In this document: positions 1 through 8,753 of the stretch, piece by piece
How the letters are laid out: the number at the start of each line of letters is the position of its first letter
Numbering within the stretch: position 1 is the stretch's first letter
NCBI GenBank assembly: GCA_038238245.1
Contig: JBBRXX010000002.1
Span: forward strand, 141,688 to 205,687
Direction: 5' to 3'
Source of the DNA: DASQHW01 sp038238245
Lineage (GTDB): Bacteria; Actinomycetota; Acidimicrobiia; IMCC26256; PALSA-610
DNA length: 64,000 nucleotides
Notes under the pieces: model-generated
Database searches by the model: none
Seen by the model: the letters and a program-made list of their open reading frames with translations, nothing else
What the model was told of the DNA's origin: nothing
Made by a program: the position numbers and the translations under genes

Positions 1-1152
1 GGGGTGCTGGACGGCCCCGCGATCTTCTACCTCGCGTTGCCGCCGGGCGTGTTCGCCGACGCGGCCGAGACGATCGCCGAGGCCGGGCTCGCGGACGAGA
101 CCAAAGGCTGGCGCCGGCTCGTCATCGAGAAGCCTTTCGGTGAGGATCTGGAGAGCGCGCTCCTGCTCAACGAGAAGCTCCACAAGTACTGGCACGAGGA
201 TCAGATCTTCCGCATCGATCACTTCCTCGGCAAGGAGACCGTGCAGAACATCGTGGTGTTCCGCTTCGCGAACCGCTTCATCGAACCGGTGTTGAAGTCG
301 GGCCATGTCGACGAGATCCAGATCACGGTCGCCGAGACCCTCGGGGTGGAGGGGCGCTCGCGCTACTACGACGGTATCGGTGCGTTGCGCGACATGATCC
401 AGAACCACCTCATCCAGATGCTCACGTTCCTCACGCTCGAGCCACCCTCCATGTGGGACTCCGAGATGTTGCGCGACCACAAGGTCGAGGTGCTCAAAGC
501 GGTGAAGCACATCAACCCGGAGAACGACGCCGTTCGCGGGCAGTACAGCGCGGGGCTGGTGGACGGCGCGCCGGTCGTCGGCTACCGGCAGGAGCCGGGG
601 GTTGATCCCCATTCGCGTACCGACACGTTCGCGGCCGTCCGTCTGCACGTCGACACCTGGCGGTGGGAGGGCATCCCGGTGCTCCTGCGATCGGGCAAGC
701 GGCTCGCGGCCAAGGCGCACGAAGCCGTCTACCGGTTCCGGGAACCACCGACGCGCCTGTTCCGTCACACCCCGCTCGAGCACGCCGAGCCGAACTGGCT
801 CGTCTTCCGCATGAGTCCCGCGGAGTGCACCGAGCTCGTGGTGCGCACCAAGCAGCCCGGGCTCGAGCTCGAAGCGCGCGAGTCGGTGCTCCGTGCCGAA
901 TATGCGGCACCCGACGACTCCGAGGCGACCGCGTACGAGAGTCTGTTGCTCGACGTGCTCCAGGGCGACCACACGCCGTTCCTTCGCTTCGACGAAGTCG
1001 AGTGGTCGTGGCGCATCGTCGATCCGATTCTGCAAGCGTGGAAGAACGGTGCACCCGAGGAGTACGTTGCCGGCAGCGACGGTCCACCCGGGCAGCACCG
1101 CTTCTTGGATCCCGGCCACTACTGGCGTCCCCTGGTGCCGCCGACGATCTGA
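1..1152 (+). CDS. zwf: Glucose-6-phosphate dehydrogenase, 3' part (5' end outside window)
   Basis: Oxidises glucose 6-phosphate to 6-phosphogluconolactone with NAD(P)+, the entry step of the oxidative pentose phosphate pathway in the cytoplasm. The reading frame is open at the left edge, so the N-terminal Rossmann half is missing; about 383 residues are visible. The family active-site signature RIDHFLGKE lies at visible residues 71-79, followed by the QNIVVFRFANRFIEPV and MIQNHLIQ segments of the substrate domain and the conserved C-terminal P-G-HYWRPL tail. Gnd and ppgK lie 1.5 kb downstream on the other strand, making a pentose-phosphate neighbourhood. Identification is secure; only the start is unknown. 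Confidence 0.96.
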   Translation, partial: GVLDGPAIFYLALPPGVFADAAETIAEAGLADETKGWRRLVIEKPFGEDLESALLLNEKLHKYWHEDQIFRIDHFLGKETVQNIVVFRFANRFIEPVLKSGHVDEIQITVAETLGVEGRSRYYDGIGALRDMIQNHLIQMLTFLTLEPPSMWDSEMLRDHKVEVLKAVKHINPENDAVRGQYSAGLVDGAPVVGYRQEPGVDPHSRTDTFAAVRLHVDTWRWEGIPVLLRSGKRLAAKAHEAVYRFREPPTRLFRHTPLEHAEPNWLVFRMSPAECTELVVRTKQPGLELEARESVLRAEYAAPDDSEATAYESLLLDVLQGDHTPFLRFDEVEWSWRIVDPILQAWKNGAPEEYVAGSDGPPGQHRFLDPGHYWRPLVPPTI

Positions 1153-1179
1153 CACGGGAGCCGTGCGGGAGGAGCCACG

Positions 1180-2682
1180 TTGACGGCCGGCTACGACGTG
1201 GTGATCATCGGCGCCGGCTCGGCCGGTGCCGCGCTCGCCGGACGGCTGTCGGAGGACCCGGATCGGTCGGTGCTGCTGCTCGAAGCAGGACCCGATCACA
1301 CCTCTTCGGGCACACCCGCGGGTGTGCGGTCGCCGAACCTCTTCCATGCGTTCATGGAGCCGGGTCGCATCTGGCCGAACCTCACGGCAACGCGCGCGGC
1401 CGCACAGGCGGAAGCGATCTACGTGCGCGGGCGCGGCGCGGGCGGTTCGTCGTCGGTCAATGCCATGTGTGCGATCCGCGGCACTGTCGACGACTACGAG
1501 CGCTGGGCGAACGAGCTGGGCTGCGCGGGTTGGGGCTGGCCGGAGATGCTCGACGCGTTCCTGCGCGTCGAAGACGACGTCGACTACGGCGGTGATGGTC
1601 TGCACGGCAAGGGTGGCCCGATCCCGCTCTGCCGCCTGCCGCTCGACGCGTTGCCGCCGTTCGACGCCGTATTGCGCACTGCGATCGCCGATCTCAGCTC
1701 TCCGTCGTGCGACGACTACCACGCCGTGGACGCCACGGGTGTCAGCCGCGTCGCGCTGACGCTGCGCGACGGTCACCGTGTCTCGACGAACGACGCGTAC
1801 CTCGAACCCGCCCGTGCCCGACCCAACCTCACGGTGCGCGGGGAAGCGCTCGTCGAACGTGTCGCGCTCGACGGGAGACGCGCGACGGGCGTGCGGTTGG
1901 TACACGGCGAAGAAATCGAAGCGCGCGAGGTAATTGTCAGCGCGGGCGCGATCCACTCACCGGCGCTGTTGTTGCGATCGGGCATCGGGACCGGGGACGG
2001 ATTGCCGGTTGGGAAGAACCTGAAGGACCACGCGGCAACGTCCGGCTTCGAGGTGTCGCTTCGCCAAGCTGGGCGCATGAGCTCTCCCGGCGCACCCGTG
2101 CTTAGCTCGTTGCTTCGCTACACGTCCGGACTCGCCGACGCCGGTCCCAACGACATGCAGATCGTGTGGTTCGACACGACCGGGCCGACCGACGAAGACC
2201 TCGCCGGCGGCCGGCTGCTCGGTGCGGTGATGCGTGTCTTCTCCTCCGGTGAGGTCCGACTTCGTTCCGACGATCCGAACGACGACCCCGTCGTCGAGTT
2301 CCGCATGTTGACCGACGACCGCGACCTCGTGCGGCTGCGGGATTGCGTGCACCGCATGATCGACATCGTGCGGCATCCCGCGGTCCAAGCCATCAGCGAT
2401 CGTGTGCTCGCGCTCACGACGCCGATCGACGAGCTCGACTCGGACGACGCGATCGATGCCTGGCTCGGCGCGACCGTGAACGACTATGTGCACGCAGTCG
2501 GGACGTGCCGTATGGGTTCGCCGGGCGATCCGGCTGCGGTCGTCGACACCGATTGCCGCGTGCTCGGCTACGAGCACCTGCGCGTCTGCGACGCGTCGGT
2601 GATGCCCGACCTCCCGAAGGCGAACACCCACCTCACCACGGTCGCGATCGCCGAGGGGCTCGCCGCCAGGATGGCTCGTTAG
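1180..2682 (+). CDS. GMC-family FAD-dependent oxidoreductase (choline dehydrogenase-like)
   Basis: Predicted flavoprotein alcohol oxidase/dehydrogenase of 500 residues. The FAD dinucleotide motif GAGSAG is at residues 11-16, the GMC signature GRGAGGSSSVN near residues 85-95, and the C-terminal catalytic region carries HAVGTCRMGS and NTHLTTVAIAE. It starts at TTG 1180, chosen because GGGAGGAG (1167-1174) sits 5 nt upstream and because the FAD motif follows at the usual distance. It lies 27 nt after zwf in the same direction and could be cotranscribed, but GMC enzymes act on many alcohols and no substrate can be inferred. Its stop overlaps the convergent gnd stop by 4 nt. Confidence 0.88.
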   Translation: MTAGYDVVIIGAGSAGAALAGRLSEDPDRSVLLLEAGPDHTSSGTPAGVRSPNLFHAFMEPGRIWPNLTATRAAAQAEAIYVRGRGAGGSSSVNAMCAIRGTVDDYERWANELGCAGWGWPEMLDAFLRVEDDVDYGGDGLHGKGGPIPLCRLPLDALPPFDAVLRTAIADLSSPSCDDYHAVDATGVSRVALTLRDGHRVSTNDAYLEPARARPNLTVRGEALVERVALDGRRATGVRLVHGEEIEAREVIVSAGAIHSPALLLRSGIGTGDGLPVGKNLKDHAATSGFEVSLRQAGRMSSPGAPVLSSLLRYTSGLADAGPNDMQIVWFDTTGPTDEDLAGGRLLGAVMRVFSSGEVRLRSDDPNDDPVVEFRMLTDDRDLVRLRDCVHRMIDIVRHPAVQAISDRVLALTTPIDELDSDDAIDAWLGATVNDYVHAVGTCRMGSPGDPAAVVDTDCRVLGYEHLRVCDASVMPDLPKANTHLTTVAIAEGLAARMAR

Positions 2683-3701
2683 AGGCCGGCGATCTTCTTC
2701 TCTTCGTGGCCGCCGAACTGCTTGCGCATCGCAGCAAGCAGCTTGTTCGAGAAGTCGGCGGTGCCTTGGGAGATGAAGCGGTCGAACAGCGCAGTCGCCA
2801 TCACCGGCGCGGGCACCCCCTCGTCGATCGCGGCGGCGATCGTCCATCGCCCTTCGCCGGAGTCGCTCACGCGCCCGCTGAAACCCTCGAGCGTCGGTGA
2901 CTGTTGCAATGCGGCCGCAGTGAGGTCGAGGAGCCAGGACGCGACGACGCTGCCGCGCCGCCACACCTCGGTGACCTTCGCCACGTCGATGTCGTACCGA
3001 TAGCGGGACGGATCGGTGAGCGGCGCGGTCTCCGCGTCCGCGGGGCGCAGCTCGGTGCCGACGTTGGCGTGATGGAGGATGTTCAGGCCTTCGGCGTACG
3101 ACGCCATGAGGGCGTACTCGATGCCGTTGTGCACCATCTTCACGAAGTGACCGGCGCCCGCGGGTCCGCAATGGAGGTAGCCGAGCTCCTCGGGGTCGGG
3201 ATCGCCGTCGCGACCCGGCGTGCGCGGCGCGGCGTCGATGCCCGGCGCGAGCGCCCGAAAGATCGGATCCAGACGCGCGACCACGTGCTCCGGTCCACCG
3301 ATCATCAGGCAGAATCCACGATCGAGACCGAATATCCCGCCGCTCGTCCCGCAATCCACGTAGTCGATGCGTTGGCCCAGGAGTTGCTCCGAGCGCGCGA
3401 TGTCGTCGGCGTAGTGGGTGTTGCCGCCGTCGATCACGGTGTCGCCCGCCGCGAGGTGCGCGGTGAGGTCCGAGAGCACCGCGGTCGTGACGCCGGCCGG
3501 CACCATGAGCCACACCGCGCGCGGCGGCGTGAGCTTGGCGACGAGGTCCTCCAACGTCGTCGCGCCGACGGCGCCGTCGCGTACCAGGGCATCGACCGAC
3601 GCGGGGTTGTGGTCGTAGACGACGCATTCGTGCCCGGACTGCATGCACCGGCGCACGAGGTTCGCGCCCATGCGACCGAGGCCGATCATTCCGAGCTGCA
3701 T
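2679..3701 (-). CDS. gnd: 6-phosphogluconate dehydrogenase, decarboxylating, short form
   Basis: Oxidatively decarboxylates 6-phosphogluconate to ribulose 5-phosphate. The 340-residue length matches the short GntZ/YqeC-type class rather than the ~470-residue long form. The NAD(P) motif GLGRMG is at residues 7-12, DGGNTHYADD and DCGTSGG follow, and the catalytic segment KMVHNGIEYA is present. The start ATG at 3701 is chosen because the Rossmann strand begins immediately after it; the frame extends upstream only into ppgK. One nucleotide separates the ppgK stop from this start, so the two genes are translationally linked in an operon. The 3' end overlaps the convergent GMC gene by 4 nt. Confidence 0.94.
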   Translation of the reverse strand: MQLGMIGLGRMGANLVRRCMQSGHECVVYDHNPASVDALVRDGAVGATTLEDLVAKLTPPRAVWLMVPAGVTTAVLSDLTAHLAAGDTVIDGGNTHYADDIARSEQLLGQRIDYVDCGTSGGIFGLDRGFCLMIGGPEHVVARLDPIFRALAPGIDAAPRTPGRDGDPDPEELGYLHCGPAGAGHFVKMVHNGIEYALMASYAEGLNILHHANVGTELRPADAETAPLTDPSRYRYDIDVAKVTEVWRRGSVVASWLLDLTAAALQQSPTLEGFSGRVSDSGEGRWTIAAAIDEGVPAPVMATALFDRFISQGTADFSNKLLAAMRKQFGGHEEKKIAGL

Positions 3702-3702
3702 G

Positions 3703-4473
3703 TCACTCCCTGTCGGTCGTTCCCACCGGGACCTGGGCTTCGGCGAGCGCGGCGGCCCCGACGATCCCCGCAAGGTTCCCGAGCTCGGCGATCCGCACCT
3801 CGCAGCCGGGATCGATGCGGCCGAGGAACCGGTCGGCATGCTTCACGATGCCGCCGCCGATCACGATGAGGTCGGGCCACAGCACATCGTGCAGGTGTGT
3901 GAGGTAGCGATCGAGTCGTCGCGTCCACCGCTTCCACGTGAGATTCCCCGCCGCACGCGCGGCGTCCGATGTCCAGTCGTCGGCGACGTGGCGGTTGACC
4001 ACGATGTGCCCGAGCTCCGAGTTGGGAACGAGCACGCCGTCGTTGAGCAACGCCGTTCCGACGCCGGTACCGATCGTCACCATCACCACGAGCCCGCCGT
4101 GCCCGCGCGCCGCGCCGTAACGCGCTTCGGCGACACCGGCGGCGTCGGCGTCGTTGAGCACGACACACGGGCGATCGATCGCCCGCGAGAGCATCGTGAC
4201 CGCGTGCGTGCCGATCCACGACGGATCAATGTGCGCGGCCGATTGCACGATGCCGTGCTGCACCACCGCGGGAAGCGTGCAACCGACCGGGCCGTCACCG
4301 GGAAACTTCACGACGAGCTCGGCGATCGTCGCGACGACCGCATCGGGGGTCGCAGGTTGGGGCGTCTCGAGACGGATGCGGCCCGACGCGACGCCCGTCG
4401 TCACATCGACCGACGCCGCTTTGATGCCGCTGCCGCCGACGTCGACGCCGATCAGTTGCGTAGTCATCGGCAC
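3703..4473 (-). CDS. ppgK: Polyphosphate glucokinase (ROK family)
   Basis: Phosphorylates glucose using polyphosphate and/or ATP, feeding the neighbouring oxidative pentose phosphate enzymes. The 256-residue ROK-fold protein has the N-terminal phosphate motif DVGGSGIK (residues 11-18), NDADAAG and GTGVGTAL in the middle, and the WKRWTRRLDRYL/VIGGGIVKHADRF region typical of actinobacterial PPGKs. The annotated start is GTG 4473; ATG 4467 (MTTQLIG) is equally possible. Gnd follows after 1 nt. A -10-like TAGCGT reads toward this gene at 4482-4477. The family assignment is strong; the ATP versus polyphosphate preference is inferred from family membership. Confidence 0.9.
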   Translation of the reverse strand: MPMTTQLIGVDVGGSGIKAASVDVTTGVASGRIRLETPQPATPDAVVATIAELVVKFPGDGPVGCTLPAVVQHGIVQSAAHIDPSWIGTHAVTMLSRAIDRPCVVLNDADAAGVAEARYGAARGHGGLVVMVTIGTGVGTALLNDGVLVPNSELGHIVVNRHVADDWTSDAARAAGNLTWKRWTRRLDRYLTHLHDVLWPDLIVIGGGIVKHADRFLGRIDPGCEVRIAELGNLAGIVGAAALAEAQVPVGTTDRE

Positions 4474-4476
4474 ATG

Positions 4477-4501
4477 ACGCTAGTCGTCCGCCGGGTAGCG
4501 T
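4477..4501. promoter_or_regulatory. Divergent promoter between ppgK and the GH15 gene, with inverted -10 boxes
   Basis: The 34-bp gap holds the same hexamer on both strands: TAGCGT at 4496-4501 reading right, 6 nt before the GTG of the GH15 gene, and TAGCGT at 4482-4477 reading left toward ppgK. They form an inverted repeat with a 13-bp spacer. This is a pattern match; neither start site is measured. Confidence 0.5.
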
Positions 4502-4507
4502 TCGGAC

Positions 4508-6346
4508 GTGATCGACGGCTCCGCCGACGGGTCGACGCCGCTCGAGGACTACGCGCTCCTCGGTGACCGTCGCACGGCCGCGCTCGTCTCGCGCGACGGA
4601 TCCGTCGACTGGTGGTGCGTCCCGCGATTCGACGACGGTGCGTGTCTTGCGGCCTTGCTCGGCACGCGCGCCCACGGGCGTTTCCTCATCACGCCGGACG
4701 CCGAGACGCGCACGTCCCGCCGATACCGCGAGGGCACGATGGTGCTCGAGACCGAGCACGCGACGGACAGTGGTCGTGTGCGTGTCGTCGACTGTCTCGC
4801 GTTCGGTCCCGATCGGCCGACCCTCGTCCGTCTCGTGGAAGGCCTCGAGGGCAGCGTCGACATGGGCGTCGAGTTGATCGTCCGCTTCGACTACGGAAAC
4901 GTCGTGCCGTGGGTGCGACGGGTCGACGGCGCGTGGCGTGCGATCGCCGGTCCCGACGGCCTCGAGCTACGTTCGCCGGTGCGACTGCACGGACGCGACC
5001 ACACGTCGACTGCCGCGTTCACGGTGCGAGCGGGAGAGCGGGTGCCGTTCGTGCTGGGATGGTTCCCGTCGCACGATCCGCAACCGGTCGAGTCCGACGC
5101 GGCTGCACTCATCGAACGAACCGCGCGCGGTTGGGCGCGCTGGTCCGCGCGCTGCACGTACAACGAGGGCGATTGGTGCCGGCCCGTGATCCGCTCGCTC
5201 CTCACGCTCGAGGCGCTGACCTTCGAGTCGACCGGCGGGATCGTCGCCGCGCCCACGACTTCATTGCCCGAGCGACTCGGCGGGTCGCGAAACTGGGACT
5301 ACCGGTATTGCTGGGTGCGCGACGCGACGCTGACGCTCGAAGCCTTGTTCATCGGTGCGTATCACCAAGAGGCGACGCGCTGGCGCGAGTGGCTGTTGCG
5401 CGCGCTCGCCGGCGACCCCAACGGCATGCAGATCATGTATGGCGTCGCGGGCGAACGCCGGCTCACCGAGCTCGAGCTCGACTGGCTGCCCGGTTATGCG
5501 CGCTCCGCGCCCGTGCGGACCGGGAACGGCGCGCATTCGCAGCTGCAGCTGGACGTGTACGGCGAGCTGACCGACGTGCTCTGGCAATCGACGCGGGCGG
5601 GAATCGAGGTCGGACCGGATACCTGGTCGCTCGTGGTCCTCTTGTTGGAGACGCTCGAGGAACGGTGGCACGAGCCCGACGAGGGCCTCTGGGAGGTACG
5701 CGGGCCACGCCGGCACTTCACGCACTCGAAGGTGATGTGCTGGGTTGCATTCGACCGCGCGGTGCAGATGGCGTTGCTCACGGGTTACAAGGCCCCGGTC
5801 GATCGATGGCAGAAGATCCGCGACGAGGTGCATGCGGAGGTCTGCGCGCGTGGCTACAACGAGGGGCTCGGCCACTTCGTCCAGTCCTACGAGGCCGAAG
5901 CGCTCGACGCGTCGTTGCTCATGATCCCGATCGTGGGATTCCTTCCCGGGGATGATCCCCGGGTGGTGTCGACGATCGACGCGATTCTCGCCGACCTCAC
6001 CCGCGACGGCTTCGTGATGCGCTACGACCCGACGGACCCTTCGGTCGACGGCATCGGCGAGCCGGAAGGCGTGTTCCTGCCCTGCAGCTTCTGGATGGTC
6101 GAAGCGCTCGCGCTCGCCGGCCGGCGCGACGAGGCCCGGAAGCTGTTCGAGCAGCTGCTCGGCGTCGCGACCGATCTCGGCCTCTACGCCGAGGAGTACG
6201 ACCCGGGCGAACGGCGCCTCCTCGGAAACTTCCCGCAGGCATTCACGCACCTCGCGCTCGTCGCCGCGGCCCACACGCTCGCGCCCGAGGTCTCCACCCA
6301 CTCCCTGCGGCGCCGCGATCGTCCCGCCGCGCGCGCCCGCACCTAG
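4508..6346 (+). CDS. Glycoside hydrolase family 15 protein (glucoamylase/trehalase-like)
   Basis: A 612-residue cytoplasmic GH15 enzyme without a signal peptide. The N-terminal half has the beta-sandwich opening seen in these proteins (DYALLGDRRTAALVSRDGS, residues ~15-33) and the (alpha/alpha)6 barrel follows, with RNWDYRYCWVRD (~residues 260-271) and GLWEVRG...HFTHSKVM carrying a probable catalytic Glu. Actinobacterial members of this architecture include trehalases and glucan hydrolases, so glucose release for ppgK next door is a reasonable inference. It begins at GTG 4508, 6 nt behind a -10 hexamer, so it is probably leaderless. The exact substrate is open. Confidence 0.88.
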   Translation: MIDGSADGSTPLEDYALLGDRRTAALVSRDGSVDWWCVPRFDDGACLAALLGTRAHGRFLITPDAETRTSRRYREGTMVLETEHATDSGRVRVVDCLAFGPDRPTLVRLVEGLEGSVDMGVELIVRFDYGNVVPWVRRVDGAWRAIAGPDGLELRSPVRLHGRDHTSTAAFTVRAGERVPFVLGWFPSHDPQPVESDAAALIERTARGWARWSARCTYNEGDWCRPVIRSLLTLEALTFESTGGIVAAPTTSLPERLGGSRNWDYRYCWVRDATLTLEALFIGAYHQEATRWREWLLRALAGDPNGMQIMYGVAGERRLTELELDWLPGYARSAPVRTGNGAHSQLQLDVYGELTDVLWQSTRAGIEVGPDTWSLVVLLLETLEERWHEPDEGLWEVRGPRRHFTHSKVMCWVAFDRAVQMALLTGYKAPVDRWQKIRDEVHAEVCARGYNEGLGHFVQSYEAEALDASLLMIPIVGFLPGDDPRVVSTIDAILADLTRDGFVMRYDPTDPSVDGIGEPEGVFLPCSFWMVEALALAGRRDEARKLFEQLLGVATDLGLYAEEYDPGERRLLGNFPQAFTHLALVAAAHTLAPEVSTHSLRRRDRPAARART

Positions 6347-6349
6347 TCT
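6344..6349 (+). promoter_or_regulatory. -10 element of the hydrolase-thioredoxin gene, built on the GH15 stop codon
   Basis: TAGTCT lies exactly 6 nt before ATG 6356. Its first three bases are the TAG stop of the upstream gene, so terminator codon and promoter share bases. Predicted leaderless start. Confidence 0.5.
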
Positions 6350-6355
6350 GCGGCG

Positions 6356-7339
6356 ATGGCGCTCGTCACCAACGTCATCAAGGGGTCCGACGCGCAGCGT
6401 CTGCTTCTCCTCGTGCACGGCTACGGTGCCGACGAGCGAGATCTCGGCGGCCTGCTGCCGTACCTCGATCCCGATGGCACCTTCGCGGCCGTGCTGCCGC
6501 GCGGTCCGGTCGCGGCGCCGGGCACGCCCGGATTCGCGTGGTATGAGTTCGGCGAAGGAGCCGGCCCGGGCTTTGCGGATGCACTCGCCGCGCTGGACGC
6601 GCTCGTCGACGACCAATGCGAGGAGCTCGGCTTCGACCGCGCCCAGGCGCTCGTCGCGGGCTTCTCTCAGGGGGCCGGTCTCGCGGCCGCGCTCGGGCTG
6701 TTCCCGCCCTGCGATCGGGTCCGGCCGGCCGGTGTGCTCGCGATGAGTCCGGCACTGCCGGCGGCCGAGGTGGCCGACGAGGCGCGAACGGTGCCGGTAT
6801 TCCTCGCCCACGGCACGCACGACCCGCTGATCCCGGTGCAACGGTCACGCGACCTCGCTCGCGCCCTCCGCACTGCTGGCGTGCCGACCGTGTACCGCGA
6901 GTATCCGATGGAGCACCAGGTCGCCATCGAGGAGCTGCGCGACGCACGCGACTGGATCACGAGCGTGCTCGCGGGAGACAAGCCCGACGAGCCAGTACCC
7001 GAGGATCCGGTCGAGCTCGTCCCGTCGGTCACGACCGCCCGGTGGGATGCGGAAGTGCTGCAGAGCGACGTTCCGGTCATCGTCGACTTCTGGGCGCCGT
7101 GGTGCGGACCGTGCCGGCAGGTGTCGCCGGTTGTCGAGACGATCGCGGCGATGCGGAAAGGCTCCTACAAGGTCATGAAGGTGAACATCGACGAGGAACC
7201 GCAGATCGCCCAGCAGTACGACGTCCAGAGCATCCCGATGATCGGACTGTTCCGCAGCGGCCGCCTCGAGCGGGCGGCCCTCGGCGCCAAGCCCCGCCAG
7301 CAGCTCGAAGCCGAGCTCGGCATGCTCGTCATCCCGTAA
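6356..7339 (+). CDS. Alpha/beta-hydrolase (phospholipase/carboxylesterase type) fused to a thioredoxin domain
   Basis: One 327-residue protein with two domains. Residues 1-~210 are a small-esterase alpha/beta hydrolase: oxyanion LLLVHGYGAD, nucleophile Ser104 in GFSQGA, Asp156 in HGTHDPLIP and His187 in MEHQVA form a complete triad. Residues ~225-327 are a thioredoxin fold with the redox motif WCGPC (Cys250 and Cys253) in VIVDFWAPWCGPC and the cis-Pro loop SIPMIG. A short acidic/proline linker (DKPDEPVPEDP) joins them. Both active sites look intact, so the fusion is probably a real bifunctional protein, e.g. an esterase acting with a thiol cofactor or redox-controlled; that role is inference. 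Starts at ATG 6356, apparently leaderless. Confidence 0.9.
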   Translation: MALVTNVIKGSDAQRLLLLVHGYGADERDLGGLLPYLDPDGTFAAVLPRGPVAAPGTPGFAWYEFGEGAGPGFADALAALDALVDDQCEELGFDRAQALVAGFSQGAGLAAALGLFPPCDRVRPAGVLAMSPALPAAEVADEARTVPVFLAHGTHDPLIPVQRSRDLARALRTAGVPTVYREYPMEHQVAIEELRDARDWITSVLAGDKPDEPVPEDPVELVPSVTTARWDAEVLQSDVPVIVDFWAPWCGPCRQVSPVVETIAAMRKGSYKVMKVNIDEEPQIAQQYDVQSIPMIGLFRSGRLERAALGAKPRQQLEAELGMLVIP

Positions 7340-7361
7340 CCCGGCGGGAGGCGCCCCGGCG

Positions 7362-7664
7362 CTACTTCTTGCGCACCTTGCTCTTGATCTCGTCGGCGAC
7401 CTCGTTGAACGTCGTGCTCAGGGCGTCGCCGATGGACGTGCCCGCGTGCTTCAGGTCGTCGCGGATCCCCGGGTCGCGCAGCGAGTCGCCGATCGCGGTA
7501 AAACCGGCATCGAGCGCGTCCGCCATCTTGCGCAACGCGTCATTCATCTTCTCCTGCTGATCCGCCCCGAACGCGGCGCTGGCGTCGTAGCGCTCCTTGA
7601 AGCGCTTGCCGATCTCGCCGAACCGGTCTCCGACCTCGTCCCACTTCTGCTTGGCCTCGGACAT
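7362..7664 (-). CDS. Small helical protein of unknown function
   Basis: A 100-residue, highly charged protein without a membrane segment. The sequence is almost entirely amphipathic helix (KWDEVGDRFGEIGKRFKERY at the start, FNEVADEIKSKVRKK at the end), reminiscent of small actinobacterial stress or scaffold proteins, but I do not recognise a named family. It begins 3 nt after the selD stop, so it is the last gene of the NlpC/P60-selD operon. Confidence 0.72.
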   Translation of the reverse strand: MSEAKQKWDEVGDRFGEIGKRFKERYDASAAFGADQQEKMNDALRKMADALDAGFTAIGDSLRDPGIRDDLKHAGTSIGDALSTTFNEVADEIKSKVRKK

Positions 7665-7667
7665 GTC

Positions 7668-8753
7668 CTACCTCCGTATCGTGATACGTCCCGCGTTCCG
7701 CTCGGTCATCTCACCGATCATCGCCGCGATCATGACGCCGTGGGTCGCGCAGGCGTCAACCAACTGTTGGGCGCGGTCGGACGCGACCGACAACAACAGG
7801 CCGCCCGAGGTCTGGGCATCGGCGAGCAACAGCCGCTCCGCATCCGGCAGATCGCCGAAGTCGACGTCCGGTGCAACGAACGCGAGGTTGCGCTGGGTGC
7901 CGCCGGCCACCATGCCGTCGGTGAGCAGGTCCCGGACGCCGGCGATCACCGGCACGGCAGCCGCGTCGACGATCGCCCCCGTTCCGGACGCGGCGCACAT
8001 CTCGCGCAGATGTCCGAGCAGGCCGAAGCCCGTCACGTCGGTGGCCGCCTGTACGCCCACCTCCACTGCCGCATCGCGCGCCGCGGCGTTCAATGTGGTC
8101 ATCACCTCGATCGCGCCGGCGAGCAGCTCGGGCGTCGCCGCGTGCCGTTTCACCGCGGTCGAGATCACCCCGAGGCCGATCGGTTTCGTGAGGATGATCG
8201 CGTCGCCTGGACGGGCGCCGGCATTGGTGAGCACCGCGTCGGGATGGACGGTGCCGACCACCGCCATGCCGTACTTGGGCTCGGCGTCGTCGATCGAGTG
8301 TCCGCCGGCGACGAGGCAGCCGGCCGCTCGGGCCACGGCCGCGCCCCCGTCGAGCACCCGGGCGAGCAGCTCGAACGGCAGGCTCTCGCGCGGCCAAGCC
8401 ACGAGGTTCAATGCGAGCAACGGTGTGCCGCCCATCGCATAGACGTCCGACAACGCGTTCGTCGCTGCGATCCGCCCCCAGTCGTAGGGGTCGTCGACGA
8501 TCGGGGTGAAGAAGTCCGTGGTCACCACGATCGCGAGATCGTCTCGTAGTCGATAGACGGCCGCGTCGTCGGCGGTGTCGAACCCCACCAGGAGATCGGG
8601 ATCGCCCGCGGGCTCGAAGCCTCGGACCAGGCCCAGCACCGTGCGCAGGTCGGCGGGCGAGAGCTTGCAGGCACAGCCCGCGCCGTGCGAGAACGCGGTC
8701 AGCCGGATCGCGTCGGTGTGATCGGGCCGCGCTTGGGGCGAAACGGGCGTCAA
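7668..8753 (-). CDS. selD: Selenide, water dikinase (selenophosphate synthetase)
   Basis: Makes selenophosphate from selenide and ATP for selenocysteine or selenouridine synthesis. At 361 residues it has normal length. The catalytic glycine-rich loop is GAGCACK (Cys27, Cys29, Lys30), where the family usually has G-C-G-C-K, followed by FDTADDAAVYRL, TTDFFTPIVDDPYDWG and the TDVTGFGLLGHL and DAQTSGGLL segments. The catalytic Cys is present as Cys, not Sec. The TTG start overlaps the NlpC/P60 stop (TTGA). No selA, selB, selU or tRNA-Sec is visible in this window, so its end use is unknown here. Confidence 0.93.
   Translation of the reverse strand: MTPVSPQARPDHTDAIRLTAFSHGAGCACKLSPADLRTVLGLVRGFEPAGDPDLLVGFDTADDAAVYRLRDDLAIVVTTDFFTPIVDDPYDWGRIAATNALSDVYAMGGTPLLALNLVAWPRESLPFELLARVLDGGAAVARAAGCLVAGGHSIDDAEPKYGMAVVGTVHPDAVLTNAGARPGDAIILTKPIGLGVISTAVKRHAATPELLAGAIEVMTTLNAAARDAAVEVGVQAATDVTGFGLLGHLREMCAASGTGAIVDAAAVPVIAGVRDLLTDGMVAGGTQRNLAFVAPDVDFGDLPDAERLLLADAQTSGGLLLSVASDRAQQLVDACATHGVMIAAMIGEMTERNAGRITIRR

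Noticed and set aside
1957..3648. Long open frame on the minus strand (~560 codons) across the GMC and gnd genes
   Set aside because: Arg/His/Asp-rich translation without fold-like pattern; it is the antisense of high-GC coding DNA.
5261..6841. Long open frame on the minus strand antisense to the GH15 gene
   Set aside because: No ribosome site or recognisable motif; codon-bias shadow of a well-supported gene.
7674..7687. Palindrome CGTATC-GT-GATACG
   Set aside because: Lies within the last codons of selD (RITIRR); no adjacent promoter, so no regulatory role is supported.
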